Counted from the stretch's first letter, positions 14,864 through 22,479 are shown. The stretch: 24,037 nucleotides of DNA from DATHTK01 sp035463295 (GCA_035463295.1 DATHTK010000105.1:1-24037), one strand, 5' to 3'. Notes: generated by a model not told the origin, from the letters alone. Translations and numbers: made by a program.

Positions 14864-15058
14864 GACTCTCTTGACGTCTCCGGGGAGGGTCGATCACGGA
14901 CCCGACAAAGAGAGCAACCGGTTCAACTGCCCGCCCTCCTGCATCGAGGGAGACTCGAACCGACAAGAAAAACCGTTGCGCGCTATGTAGAGCGGCGACG
15001 GACCGGTAGCCCGACCCCGATACCCGATAAGCCCTCCCCACATGCCCGCGTTATCAGA
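14864..15058. other. Intergenic region upstream of the dnaK promoter
   Basis: No gene accepted. CGGTTC (14919-14924) and GAACCG (14957-14962) flank an inner CCCTC/GAGGG pair (14934-14950) and could fold into an interrupted hairpin of unknown use. No terminator T-run follows it. Confidence 0.45.
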
Positions 15059-15078
15059 CTTGAAGGTGTAGCACTAAG
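15059..15078. promoter_or_regulatory. HAIR-like HspR operator
   Basis: CTTGAAG-gtgtagc-ACTAAG is an imperfect inverted repeat close to the actinobacterial HAIR consensus CTTGAGT-N7-ACTCAAG: five of seven bases match in the left half, and the right half is one base short. It covers the -35 and spacer, where a bound repressor would block RNA polymerase. The hspR gene lies in the same operon, which supports an HspR feedback site. Confidence 0.55.
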
Positions 15079-15088
15079 ATTTTATACT
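15060..15088 (+). promoter_or_regulatory. dnaK operon promoter (sigma-70 type)
   Basis: TTGAAG (15060-15065), 17-bp spacer, TATACT (15083-15088). It is the best-formed promoter in the window. Predicted transcription start is near 15095, giving a 35-nt leader before the GTG of dnaK. Confidence 0.75.
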
Positions 15089-15129
15089 GTCTCTGCTTTA
15101 GATAATGTAGATTACCTGGAGGTACAGAG

Positions 15130-17043
15130 GTGGCCAAGAGCATAGGCATAGATCTGGGGACGACCAACAGTTGTGTAGCGGTTCTGGAGGGTGGTGATCC
15201 GGTCGTGATCACCAACTCCGAGGGGGAGAGGACGACGCCTTCGGTAGTGGCGTTCGACCGGAGGAGCGGGGAGCGGCTGGTGGGGCAGCTCGCGCGCCGG
15301 CAGGGCGTGACGAACCCCGAGCGCACGGTCTACTCGATCAAGCGCTTCATGGGGCGTCGTTACAGCGACGTCAAGGAGGAGGCTGCGAGGGTCGGCTACG
15401 AGGTCAAGTCCGGCTCTGGCGGGGACATCCGGATCCAGGTAGGCGACAAGGAGTACTCGCCGCCGGAGATCTCCGCGATGACTTTGCAGAAGCTCAAGCG
15501 GGACGCCGAGGAGTACCTGGGCGAGGAGGTGACCGAGGCGGTCATCACGGTACCGGCGTACTTTGAGGACGCGCAGCGCCAGGCGACCAAGGACGCGGGC
15601 CGCATTGCGGGCCTAGAGGTCAAGCGGATCATCAACGAGCCGACTGCCGCGGCCCTAGCCTATGGCCTGGACAAGGAGCATGACCAGACGATCCTCGTCT
15701 TCGACCTCGGTGGCGGGACGTTCGACGTTTCGATCCTGGAACTCGGCGAGGGGGTCTTCGAGGTCAAGGCCACGAGCGGCAACAATCACCTCGGGGGAGA
15801 CGACTTCGACGCCAAGATCGTCGACTGGCTCGTCTCCGAGTTCAAGAAGGTCGAGGGGATAGACCTCAGCAAGGACAAGATGGCGACCCAGCGGCTCGTC
15901 GAGGCGGCCGAGAAGGCCAAGAGGGAGCTCTCTTCGACCACGAGCACCTCGATCAACCTGCCGTTCATCACCGCCGACCAGAACGGGCCCAAGCATCTGG
16001 ACCTGACCCTCTCGAGGGCCCAGTTCAACAACCTGACGGCGGACCTCGTCGAGGCGACGGCCGGCCCGGTGCGTCAGGCGATGTCTGATGCGGGCCTCCA
16101 GAGTGGCCAGGTCGACCAGGTGATCCTGGTCGGCGGCTCGACCCGCATCCCGGCGGTCCAGGAGAAGGTCAAGGAGATCACGGGCAAGGAGCCGCACAAG
16201 GGCATCAACCCGGATGAGGTCGTCGCGATCGGCGCGGCGATCCAGGCCGGCGTGCTCGCGGGCGAGGTCAAGGACGTACTCCTCCTCGACGTGACGCCAT
16301 TGTCCTTGGGCATCGAGACCAAGGGCGGGGTCTTCACCAAGCTCATCGAGCGCAACACGACTATACCCACGCGCAAGAGCGAGGTCTTCACGACCGCCGA
16401 CGACAACCAGGGCTCGGTCGAGATCAAGGTGTATCAGGGCGAGCGCGAGATCGCAGCCTACAACAAGCTGATCGGCAACTTCCAGCTCGTAGGGATTCCG
16501 CCCGCACCGCGCGGCGTCCCCCAGATCGAGGTCTCCTTCGACATCGACGCGAACGGCATCGTGAACGTCGGGGCGAAGGATCTCGGCACCGGCAAGGAGC
16601 AGCGGATCACGATCACCGCCTCTAGCGGGCTCTCAGATGGGGACATAGAGCAGATGGTCCGCGACGCCGAGGCGCACGCCGCGGAGGACAGGCGCCGCCG
16701 CGAGGAGGCCGACATCCGCAACAACGCCGATAACCTGGTCTACACGGTCGAGCGGTCGCTGAACGACGTGGACGGCAAGGTCGACCCGAATACGAAGCTC
16801 GAGATAGAGCAGGCGATCAAGGAGACCAAGGAGGCGCTCGCCGGCGGGGATGTCGAGGAGATCAAGGCCAAGCAAGAGGCCCTTATGACCGCCTCCCACA
16901 AACTCTCCGAGGTGCTCTACCAGCAGGCCCAGGAGCAGCAGCAGGCGAGCTCCGCCGGTGCCGAAGGGGGCGGCGGTGCCGACGACGACGACCTGGTCGA
17001 GGACGCCGAGATCATCGACGAGGAAGACGAGGAGCGCAAGTAG
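15130..17043 (+). CDS. dnaK: Chaperone DnaK (Hsp70), 637 aa
   Basis: ATP-driven cytoplasmic chaperone working with DnaJ and GrpE. The ATPase domain shows IGIDLGTTNSCVAV (5-18), IINEPTAAALAYG, LVFDLGGGTFDVSIL and VILVGGSTRIPAV. The substrate-binding domain follows (LLLDVTPLSLGIETKGGVFT onwards). The C-terminus ends in an acidic DDDDLVEDAEIIDEEDEE. Between KRFMGRRY and PPEIS (about residues 78-100) there is a stretch of roughly 23 residues that Bacillus and Mycobacterium DnaK lack but E. coli-type DnaK has. The GTG start has GGAGG 7 bases upstream. First gene of the heat-shock operon, with a strong promoter and a HAIR-like operator. A stable hairpin follows its stop codon. Confidence 0.98.
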   Translation: MAKSIGIDLGTTNSCVAVLEGGDPVVITNSEGERTTPSVVAFDRRSGERLVGQLARRQGVTNPERTVYSIKRFMGRRYSDVKEEAARVGYEVKSGSGGDIRIQVGDKEYSPPEISAMTLQKLKRDAEEYLGEEVTEAVITVPAYFEDAQRQATKDAGRIAGLEVKRIINEPTAAALAYGLDKEHDQTILVFDLGGGTFDVSILELGEGVFEVKATSGNNHLGGDDFDAKIVDWLVSEFKKVEGIDLSKDKMATQRLVEAAEKAKRELSSTTSTSINLPFITADQNGPKHLDLTLSRAQFNNLTADLVEATAGPVRQAMSDAGLQSGQVDQVILVGGSTRIPAVQEKVKEITGKEPHKGINPDEVVAIGAAIQAGVLAGEVKDVLLLDVTPLSLGIETKGGVFTKLIERNTTIPTRKSEVFTTADDNQGSVEIKVYQGEREIAAYNKLIGNFQLVGIPPAPRGVPQIEVSFDIDANGIVNVGAKDLGTGKEQRITITASSGLSDGDIEQMVRDAEAHAAEDRRRREEADIRNNADNLVYTVERSLNDVDGKVDPNTKLEIEQAIKETKEALAGGDVEEIKAKQEALMTASHKLSEVLYQQAQEQQQASSAGAEGGGGADDDDLVEDAEIIDEEDEERK

Positions 17044-17059
17044 CGAACCCCACAGCAGC

Positions 17060-17090
17060 GGCCGGGGGCCATTTCAGCGCGCTCCCGGCC
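17060..17090 (+). promoter_or_regulatory. Stable hairpin in the dnaK-grpE gap
   Basis: GGCCGGGGGC (17060-17069) pairs with GCTCCCGGCC (17081-17090) with one G-U, around an 11-nt loop. There is no T-run, so it looks like an mRNA stabiliser or processing element, or a partial attenuator, rather than a full terminator. It could keep dnaK mRNA more abundant than the downstream part. Confidence 0.55.
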
Positions 17091-17124
17091 TCCGGCGGAG
17101 AGCCTTAAGGAGGTCGACCAAGCG

Positions 17125-17766
17125 TTGAACAGCGAAGAGCACACGCGCGAGCCCGACGCCCAGGAATCGGCGGAGGGCGCCGAACCGGTGGAGGAGGCTC
17201 AGGGCTCCCCGACCGACCCAGCCTCTCTCGCCCACAAAGGAGAGGATCCCGGCACGGTGGATGAAGCCGGTGGAGAGGGCAGCCCCGAAGCCCCCGCCTC
17301 AGAAGATGACGACGAGCTATCCGCTCTGAAGGCCGAGCTCGAGACCGCGCAGCAGGAGCGGGACGACTACCTCGATGCCCTGCGGCGCCTGAAGGCCGAG
17401 TTCGAGAACGCCCGCAAGCGTCAAGAACGCGAACGGGCCCGTATCCTCGAGACCGCCTCGGAGAACCTGGTGCTGGAGCTTCTCCCCGTCCTCGATAACC
17501 TGGACCGCGCTCTCGAAGCCGAGGGCGACATCCGCGAGGGCGTTAGGGCTACCCGAGATCAACTCGCCGACGTGCTCGGTAGAGAGGGCCTCCTGCCCGT
17601 CGCCTCCGACGGCCAGCACTTCGACCCGAACGTCCACGAAGCCGTTATGGGACAGCCCTCCGAAGAGCACGAGGAAGGTACGATTCTTCAGACCTTCGAG
17701 CGCGGCTACCTGCTCAACGGCAAACCTATACGACCGGCAAAGGTTGTAGTTGCCAGACAGGTTTAA
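17125..17766 (+). CDS. grpE: Nucleotide exchange factor GrpE, 213 aa
   Basis: Releases ADP from DnaK. The C-terminal half has the GrpE signature HFDPNVHEAVMGQPSEEHEE, GTILQTFERGYLLNGKPIRP, AKVVVA (172-210). A long coiled coil (about 64-110, SALKAELETAQQERDDYLDA to ENARKRQERERARI) forms the dimer stalk. The first 60 residues are an acidic, probably disordered extension. The start is TTG with AAGGAGG 10 bases upstream; no ATG or GTG fits better. It lies 81 bp after dnaK, past the hairpin, and 3 bp before dnaJ. Confidence 0.97.
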   Translation: MNSEEHTREPDAQESAEGAEPVEEAQGSPTDPASLAHKGEDPGTVDEAGGEGSPEAPASEDDDELSALKAELETAQQERDDYLDALRRLKAEFENARKRQERERARILETASENLVLELLPVLDNLDRALEAEGDIREGVRATRDQLADVLGREGLLPVASDGQHFDPNVHEAVMGQPSEEHEEGTILQTFERGYLLNGKPIRPAKVVVARQV

Positions 17767-17769
17767 GGT

Positions 17770-18897
17770 ATGGAGACGAGGGATCTCTACAAGACGCTGG
17801 GGGTATCAAGGGAGGCTTCGCAGGAGGAGATACGGCGGGCCTACCGCAAGCTAGCGCGCAAACACCATCCGGACGCCAACCGCGACGACGACAGGGCCGA
17901 GGAGCGTTTCAAGGAGATACAGCACGCGTACGAGATCCTCTCTAACCCGGAGAGAAGACGGGAATACGACCAGGGGCCGCGCGCCTTCTTCGGTTCACAG
18001 GGTACGGGCCGCGGGGGCGGCACGGCCGGAGGTGCCAACGTCGAGGATTTCGCCGATCTCTCGGATCTCCTCGGCGGCTTCGGTAATCTCGGGGACGTCT
18101 TCGGACGCTCCACCCGTAGCCGCACGACCTCGCAGAAAGGTGAGGACGCAACAGTAACCGTAAACTTGAACTTTACAGATGCTCTAAAGGGTGCCACCAC
18201 GAGGGTAAGCGTACCGACGGAGGAGGCTTGCGGGGATTGCCGGGGTACGGGGGCGGCACCGGGAACGGCGCCGCGGACGTGTCCCGAGTGCGGGGGGCGA
18301 GGGATGAGGAGTCGGGATCAGGGCTTCTTCGCGCTCTCGGAGCCGTGCACGAGGTGTAGGGGGGAGGGCACGATCATCGAGAGGCCGTGCCCGAGGTGCA
18401 ATGGGAACGGTCGGCTGCGCAAGGCCCGCCAGGTCACCGTCCGGATACCGGCGGGGGCCAAAGACGGGATGAAGATCCGGGTTCCTGGCAGGGGCGGTGC
18501 TGGCAAGAGAGGAGGCCCGGCGGGGGATCTTTACGTCGTGACGCGGGTCTCCGAGCATCCCGTATTCAAGCGGCGTGGCGACGACTTCGTCGTGGACGTG
18601 CCGGTCAGCATCGTCGAGGCGTCGCTCGGGGCGGAGATCCAGGTCCCCCGCCCGGAGGGCGGGACTGTCAGGCTCAGGTTGCCGGCGGGAACCCAGGACG
18701 GCAAGCAGTTGAAGGTGCGAGGGGCGGGGGCTCCGAAGGCCCGGTCGCGCGATGGCGAGAAAGGGGACCTCATCGTGCGGGCGCGGGTCGTCGTGCCGAG
18801 AAAGCTCAAGAAGCGGGAGCGTGAGATACTGGAGGCGCTCGCCGAAGAGCGAGACGAGAACGTGCGCGAGGATTTGTTCAGGAGGGTGGGTTCATGA
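17770..18897 (+). CDS. dnaJ: Chaperone DnaJ (type I Hsp40), 375 aa
   Basis: J domain (residues 5-68) with HPD at 33-35, which triggers DnaK ATP hydrolysis. A Gly-rich linker (75-112) is followed by the complete zinc region with four C-x-x-C-x-G-x-G repeats: CGDCRGTG (155), CPECGGRG (172), CTRCRGEG (194) and CPRCNGNG (208). The C-terminal substrate-binding domains run from about 220 to 350. All zinc ligands are present. The ATG is 3 bp after the grpE stop. The stop overlaps the hspR ATG (ATGA), so repressor translation is coupled to DnaJ. The order dnaK-grpE-dnaJ-hspR is as in Streptomyces and Mycobacterium. Confidence 0.98.
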   Translation: METRDLYKTLGVSREASQEEIRRAYRKLARKHHPDANRDDDRAEERFKEIQHAYEILSNPERRREYDQGPRAFFGSQGTGRGGGTAGGANVEDFADLSDLLGGFGNLGDVFGRSTRSRTTSQKGEDATVTVNLNFTDALKGATTRVSVPTEEACGDCRGTGAAPGTAPRTCPECGGRGMRSRDQGFFALSEPCTRCRGEGTIIERPCPRCNGNGRLRKARQVTVRIPAGAKDGMKIRVPGRGGAGKRGGPAGDLYVVTRVSEHPVFKRRGDDFVVDVPVSIVEASLGAEIQVPRPEGGTVRLRLPAGTQDGKQLKVRGAGAPKARSRDGEKGDLIVRARVVVPRKLKKREREILEALAEERDENVREDLFRRVGS

Positions 18898-19301
18898 ACC
18901 TGCGCAAGCGTCCGGCGTTCATGATCGGGGTGGCGTCGGAGCTCATCGGGGTGCATCCGCAGACCTTGAGAATGTACGAGCAGAAGGGCCTGCTTACGCC
19001 CCGCAAGAGCATAAAGAACACCCGGCTCTACTCGCAGGCGGACATAGAGCTCGGCCGCTACATCCAGAAGCTCACCCAGGAGATGGGGATGAACCTCGCG
19101 GGGGTCAGGAAGGTTCTCGACCTTGAGGGACAGATCGAGAGGTTGGAGAACGAGAACCGGGGTTTGCGCGAGAAGCTGAAGAAGAGAGAGCTCGAGCACG
19201 AGCGGGTAGTCGCGGAGGTACACCGCAGCTACCGGCGGGAGCTCGTCCTGGTCCCGCGGGGCGAGGTGGCGGTGGTGCGGGGCGACCGGAAGGGACTCTA
19301 G
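18894..19301 (+). CDS. hspR: Heat-shock repressor HspR (MerR family), 135 aa
   Basis: N-terminal MerR-type helix-turn-helix and wing: FMIGVASELIGVHPQTLRMY (9-28), EQKGLLTPRKSIKNTRLYSQ (29-48), then IQKLTQEMGMNLAGVRKVLD (58-77), the features that set HspR apart from other MerR proteins. A coiled coil (78-108) is the dimerisation segment, and a basic tail follows. HspR binds HAIR inverted repeats and represses dnaK and related heat-shock genes, in characterised systems together with DnaK. The likely target is the repeat at 15059-15078. GGAGGG precedes the ATG, which overlaps the dnaJ stop by four bases. The next gene starts immediately after its TAG. Confidence 0.93.
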   Translation: MNLRKRPAFMIGVASELIGVHPQTLRMYEQKGLLTPRKSIKNTRLYSQADIELGRYIQKLTQEMGMNLAGVRKVLDLEGQIERLENENRGLREKLKKRELEHERVVAEVHRSYRRELVLVPRGEVAVVRGDRKGL

Positions 19302-19778
19302 ATGGCAGAGACCATGAGCTGTTACCGTCACCCGAACAGGGAGACCCGGGTCTCGTGCGCCACGTGCGGGCGACCGATCTGCACGGAGTGCATGATTCAG
19401 ACCGACGTGGGCATAAAGTGTCCCGACGACGCCCGGCTCCCGCGCGGGGCGCGGGCGGGCATCATGAAGAGGGGCCAGGTCCTCCGGAGCCTCCTGGCGG
19501 GGGTTGCGGTCGCGGTCGCCGGGTTCTTTGTCGTCTTCGCTATCTTCGAGATCCGTGTCTTCACCTTGATCTTCTCCGCCCTCGCCGGGTACGGGGCGGG
19601 GAAGCTGATCCATCGCGCGGGGGGACGCAACGGCGGTCCGGTCGCCATGGCGATCTCCGGCGTCGCCGTCGCCCTGGCCTACGCGCCATTCATCATGCAG
19701 GACATCGCCACGGGGAACATCTACCGCGTCCTCGCGGCTTTGATAGCGGTCGGCGTCGCCATCTACAGCAGCCGTTGA
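19302..19778 (+). CDS. B-box-type zinc-finger membrane protein, 158 aa
   Basis: The N-terminal 45 residues form a zinc-ribbon of the B-box type seen at the front of some actinobacterial rhomboid proteins: CYRH (C7, H10), CATC (C19, C22), CTEC (C27, C30), C40. The last ligand expected after C40 is replaced (CPDDA). Three or four transmembrane segments follow (about 62-82, 86-102, 112-132, 142-156). There is no rhomboid GxSG motif, so it is not a protease of that type. The ATG abuts the hspR TAG, with AAGGGA just before; ATG at 19314 is an alternative. The Clp gene begins 34 bp downstream, so it lies inside the heat-shock operon. Function unknown. Confidence 0.8.
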   Translation: MAETMSCYRHPNRETRVSCATCGRPICTECMIQTDVGIKCPDDARLPRGARAGIMKRGQVLRSLLAGVAVAVAGFFVVFAIFEIRVFTLIFSALAGYGAGKLIHRAGGRNGGPVAMAISGVAVALAYAPFIMQDIATGNIYRVLAALIAVGVAIYSSR

Positions 19779-19812
19779 GTGGGGTGCGACAGACGATCGG
19801 AGGAGGCTCCGA

Positions 19813-22245
19813 GTGGACCTGAACAAGCTCTCCCAGAATGCCCGGGAGGTCCTGGACATAGCCAACGCCGTCGTGCGGCGTGGCCGCTCGAACCAGCTCG
19901 GGACGGAGCACATCCTGCTCGGGCTCCTTGCCCAGCAGGGGGGTGTGGTGCACCGCCTCTTCGAGGAGCTCGGTCTGGACCTCGGCCGAGCCCAGACCAG
20001 GACCAACGAAGCCATCCGCCGCAACGACCTCGCCCGCGCGCGCACCGCTGCCGAGCGGGTCCAGATGACCTACAACGCGAGGAGCGTTCTGAGGCTGGCG
20101 AGCGAGGAGGCAGACCGGAGCGCCAGCGACTACGTCGGGACGGAGCACATCCTGCTCGGGATAGTACAGGTCGAGGAGAGTACGGCCGCCGGCGTGCTGC
20201 GCGAGGTCGGCTTCACCGAGGCGGACGTCCGCCGAGCTCTGGGCAGGATGCGCGACGAGGGAACTCTAGGCGAAGACCCGGACAGTCTGCTAGCGAAGCA
20301 CGGGCGCAACATCACCAGGCTCGCCCGCGAGGGGAAGCTCGACCCCGTGGTCGGCCGCGAGGACGAGATAAAGCGGATGCTCCAGATCCTGACCCGGCGC
20401 ACCAAGAACAACCCGGCGCTTATCGGCGAGCCGGGCGTCGGCAAGACCGCCATCGTCGAGGGGCTCGCGCAGAAGCTGGCGAAGGGCTACGTGCCCGAGG
20501 CGCTAAAGGACAAGATCATCATCGCCCTCGACCTTGGCTCCCTCGTAGCCGGCACGAAGTTCCGGGGCGAGTTCGAGGAGCGACTCAAGGGCATCATAGA
20601 CGAGGTGAGGAGCTCCTACGGCAGGATCATCCTCTTCGTCGACGAACTACACAACCTCGCGGGAGCCGGCGCCGCCGAGGGCTCCATAGACGCGGGCGAG
20701 ATCCTGAAGCCCGCTCTCGCCCGCGGCGAGGTGCAGATGATCGGCGCCACCACCATCGACGAGTACCGGCGCCACATCGAGCCCGACGCCGCCCTCGAGC
20801 GCCGCTTCCAGCCGATACTGGTCGAGGAGCCGACCGAGGAGGAGACGGTCGAGATCCTGAAGGGCCTGCGCGACAAGTACGAGGCACACCACGGCGTCGA
20901 GATCTCCGACGAAGCCCTCTATGCCGCGGCTCACTTCTCACACCGCTACATAGCGGACCGCTTTCTGCCGGACAAGGCCGTAGACCTCCTGGACGAAGCG
21001 GCGAGCCAGCTCCGCATAGAGACGACTATGCTGCCGGATGACCTGCGGGAGCTCGAACTGCGCTTGCAGGAGATAACGCGCGAGGGCGCGGCGGCTGTCG
21101 AGGAGCACGACTACGAGCGCGCCGCAGAGCTGCGCGCGGAGGCAGACGTGCTGCAAGCCGAGTACCGGGAGGCCCGCGAACGCTGGCTCGAGGAGGGCGG
21201 CGTCCGGGAGGCGACCGTCGGGAGGGAGGAGATCGCCCGCGTCGTCAGCGCCCGCACCGGCATCCCCGTCGGGAGGATGCTGAAGGACGAGGCCGAGCGG
21301 CTCCTCACGATGGAGGATGCCCTCCACGAACGAGTCGTCGGCCAGGACGCGGCGGTCGTCGCCGTCTCGGAGGCGGTCCGCAAGGCGCGCGCCGGCCTCT
21401 CGAACCCCAAACGCCCCATTGGCAGCTTTATCTTCCTCGGCCCCACAGGAGTCGGCAAGACCGAGCTGGCCCGCGCTCTGGCCGAGTACCTCTTCGACGA
21501 CGAGGACGCCATGATCCGTCTGGACATGTCCGAGTACATGGAGAGGCATACGGTCTCACGTCTCGTCGGTAGCCCGCCAGGATACGTCGGCTACGACGAG
21601 GGAGGCCAACTCACCGAGGCCGTGCGACGGCGCCCCTACTCCGTGGTGCTCCTCGACGAGATCGAGAAGGCCCACCCTGACGTCTTCAACATGCTACTCC
21701 AGCTCCTGGAGGACGGGCGCCTGACGGACAACAAGGGCCGCACGGTCTCCTTCGACAACACCGTCGTCATCATGACCTCCAACGCAGGCGCCCACCTCAT
21801 CCCCGGCACCGACGAGATGCGCGGGCGGGAGGAGGAGATCCGCGAGCAGCTCATGCGCGAGCTGCAGACGTTCTTCCGGCCCGAGTTCCTGAACCGCGTA
21901 GACGAGATCATAGTCTTCCACGCCCTGGGCGACGAGGAGCTGAAGAAGATCGCCACCCTCCTCCTCGATAACCTCCGCCGTATCGCGAACGAGCAGGAGA
22001 TAGACCTTCGCTTCTCGGACGCCGTGGTCCAGCGTATAGCAGAGGAAGGCTACGGATCTCGCTACGGCGCAAGGCCCCTCCGCCGCGCCGTCGGGAAGCT
22101 TATCGAGTCCCCTCTGAGCAAGGAGATCATCGCCGGCCGCGTCAGACCCGGACAGACCGTCCGCGTTGACCTGGACGCCGTCGGTCACCCGACCTTCGGG
22201 GCCGTCACCGCCACCCCAGCGCCCGCAGGGCTCGACACCGCTTGA
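19813..22245 (+). CDS. Clp/Hsp100 ATPase, ClpC-like with short middle domain and no ClpP loop, 810 aa
   Basis: Two Clp_N repeats (1-145; GTEHILLG at 30-37 and 109-116). AAA+ domain 1 has Walker A GEPGVGKT (205-212) and Walker B ILFVDE (273-278). A short middle coiled coil with a UVR-like EHDYERAAELRAEADVLQAE (431-450) follows. AAA+ domain 2 has GPTGVGKT (543-550), VVLLDE (611-616) and GSPPGYVGYDEGG. The middle part is far shorter than in ClpB, hence a ClpC-type frame. However, the loop after MTSN (654-690) reads AGAHLIPGTDEMRGREEEIR with no hydrophobic-Gly-Phe tripeptide, which ClpC and ClpA use to dock ClpP. It may therefore act as a protease-independent unfoldase or disaggregase with DnaK. 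The GTG start has GGAGGAGG 6 bases upstream. It is last in the heat-shock operon. Confidence 0.93.
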   Translation: MDLNKLSQNAREVLDIANAVVRRGRSNQLGTEHILLGLLAQQGGVVHRLFEELGLDLGRAQTRTNEAIRRNDLARARTAAERVQMTYNARSVLRLASEEADRSASDYVGTEHILLGIVQVEESTAAGVLREVGFTEADVRRALGRMRDEGTLGEDPDSLLAKHGRNITRLAREGKLDPVVGREDEIKRMLQILTRRTKNNPALIGEPGVGKTAIVEGLAQKLAKGYVPEALKDKIIIALDLGSLVAGTKFRGEFEERLKGIIDEVRSSYGRIILFVDELHNLAGAGAAEGSIDAGEILKPALARGEVQMIGATTIDEYRRHIEPDAALERRFQPILVEEPTEEETVEILKGLRDKYEAHHGVEISDEALYAAAHFSHRYIADRFLPDKAVDLLDEAASQLRIETTMLPDDLRELELRLQEITREGAAAVEEHDYERAAELRAEADVLQAEYREARERWLEEGGVREATVGREEIARVVSARTGIPVGRMLKDEAERLLTMEDALHERVVGQDAAVVAVSEAVRKARAGLSNPKRPIGSFIFLGPTGVGKTELARALAEYLFDDEDAMIRLDMSEYMERHTVSRLVGSPPGYVGYDEGGQLTEAVRRRPYSVVLLDEIEKAHPDVFNMLLQLLEDGRLTDNKGRTVSFDNTVVIMTSNAGAHLIPGTDEMRGREEEIREQLMRELQTFFRPEFLNRVDEIIVFHALGDEELKKIATLLLDNLRRIANEQEIDLRFSDAVVQRIAEEGYGSRYGARPLRRAVGKLIESPLSKEIIAGRVRPGQTVRVDLDAVGHPTFGAVTATPAPAGLDTA
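19898..20160 (+). repeat. 26-bp exact direct repeat within the Clp N-domain
   Basis: Positions 19898-19923 and 20135-20160 are identical and encode the same part (S/LGTEHILLG) of the two Clp_N repeats, 237 bp apart. Confidence 0.85.
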
Positions 22246-22294
22246 AGCCCCCTTACCTGACAAAAAGGTTCAACCCATGCCACCCCAAGCCCCC

Positions 22295-22303
22295 TGTGGA
22301 TAA
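22295..22303 (-). promoter_or_regulatory. DnaA-box consensus 9-mer
   Basis: TTATCCACA on the minus strand, a perfect match to the classic DnaA box. Only one copy is seen here, so an origin is unlikely; a regulatory or chance site is possible. Confidence 0.4.
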
Positions 22304-22392
22304 CTCCGAAAACCCTTTATATAAAACGCATAACAGCGCCACCCGGATCGCGTTCGAAGCGACCGTAGTCTCCGGACAGCGTTACACTTAAC

Positions 22393-22416
22393 CTTGAGAT
22401 TATATTTAATCTAAAG
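22393..22416. repeat. 24-bp near-palindrome, candidate operator
   Basis: CTTGAGATTA-tatt-TAATCTAAAG; the 10-bp arms differ at one pair. The outer CTTGAG half resembles a HAIR half-site, though the spacing is wider than in HAIR. It occupies the spacer between the putative -35 and -10 of the SepIVA-like gene. Confidence 0.6.
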
Positions 22417-22450
22417 TTTAGGTAAAGCATCGAAAAATACTTTCAGAAAA

Positions 22451-22479
22451 CCTAGCGTAGCCTGATTAGGCGTGCTAGG
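22451..22479 (+). promoter_or_regulatory. Hairpin sequestering the ribosome binding site
   Basis: CCTAGC (22451-22456) pairs with GCTAGG (22474-22479), continuing through two G-U pairs and GCCT/AGGC (22460-22463 / 2268-71 equivalents at 22468-22471) to a GATT loop, with A22459 bulged. The right arm contains most of AGGG (22477-22480), the Shine-Dalgarno of the ATG at 22490. Confidence 0.55.

Noticed and set aside
14952..14961. GGTTCGAGTC on the minus strand, like a tRNA T-loop
   Set aside because: The flanking bases do not form a five-pair T stem and no acceptor, D or anticodon arms can be drawn.
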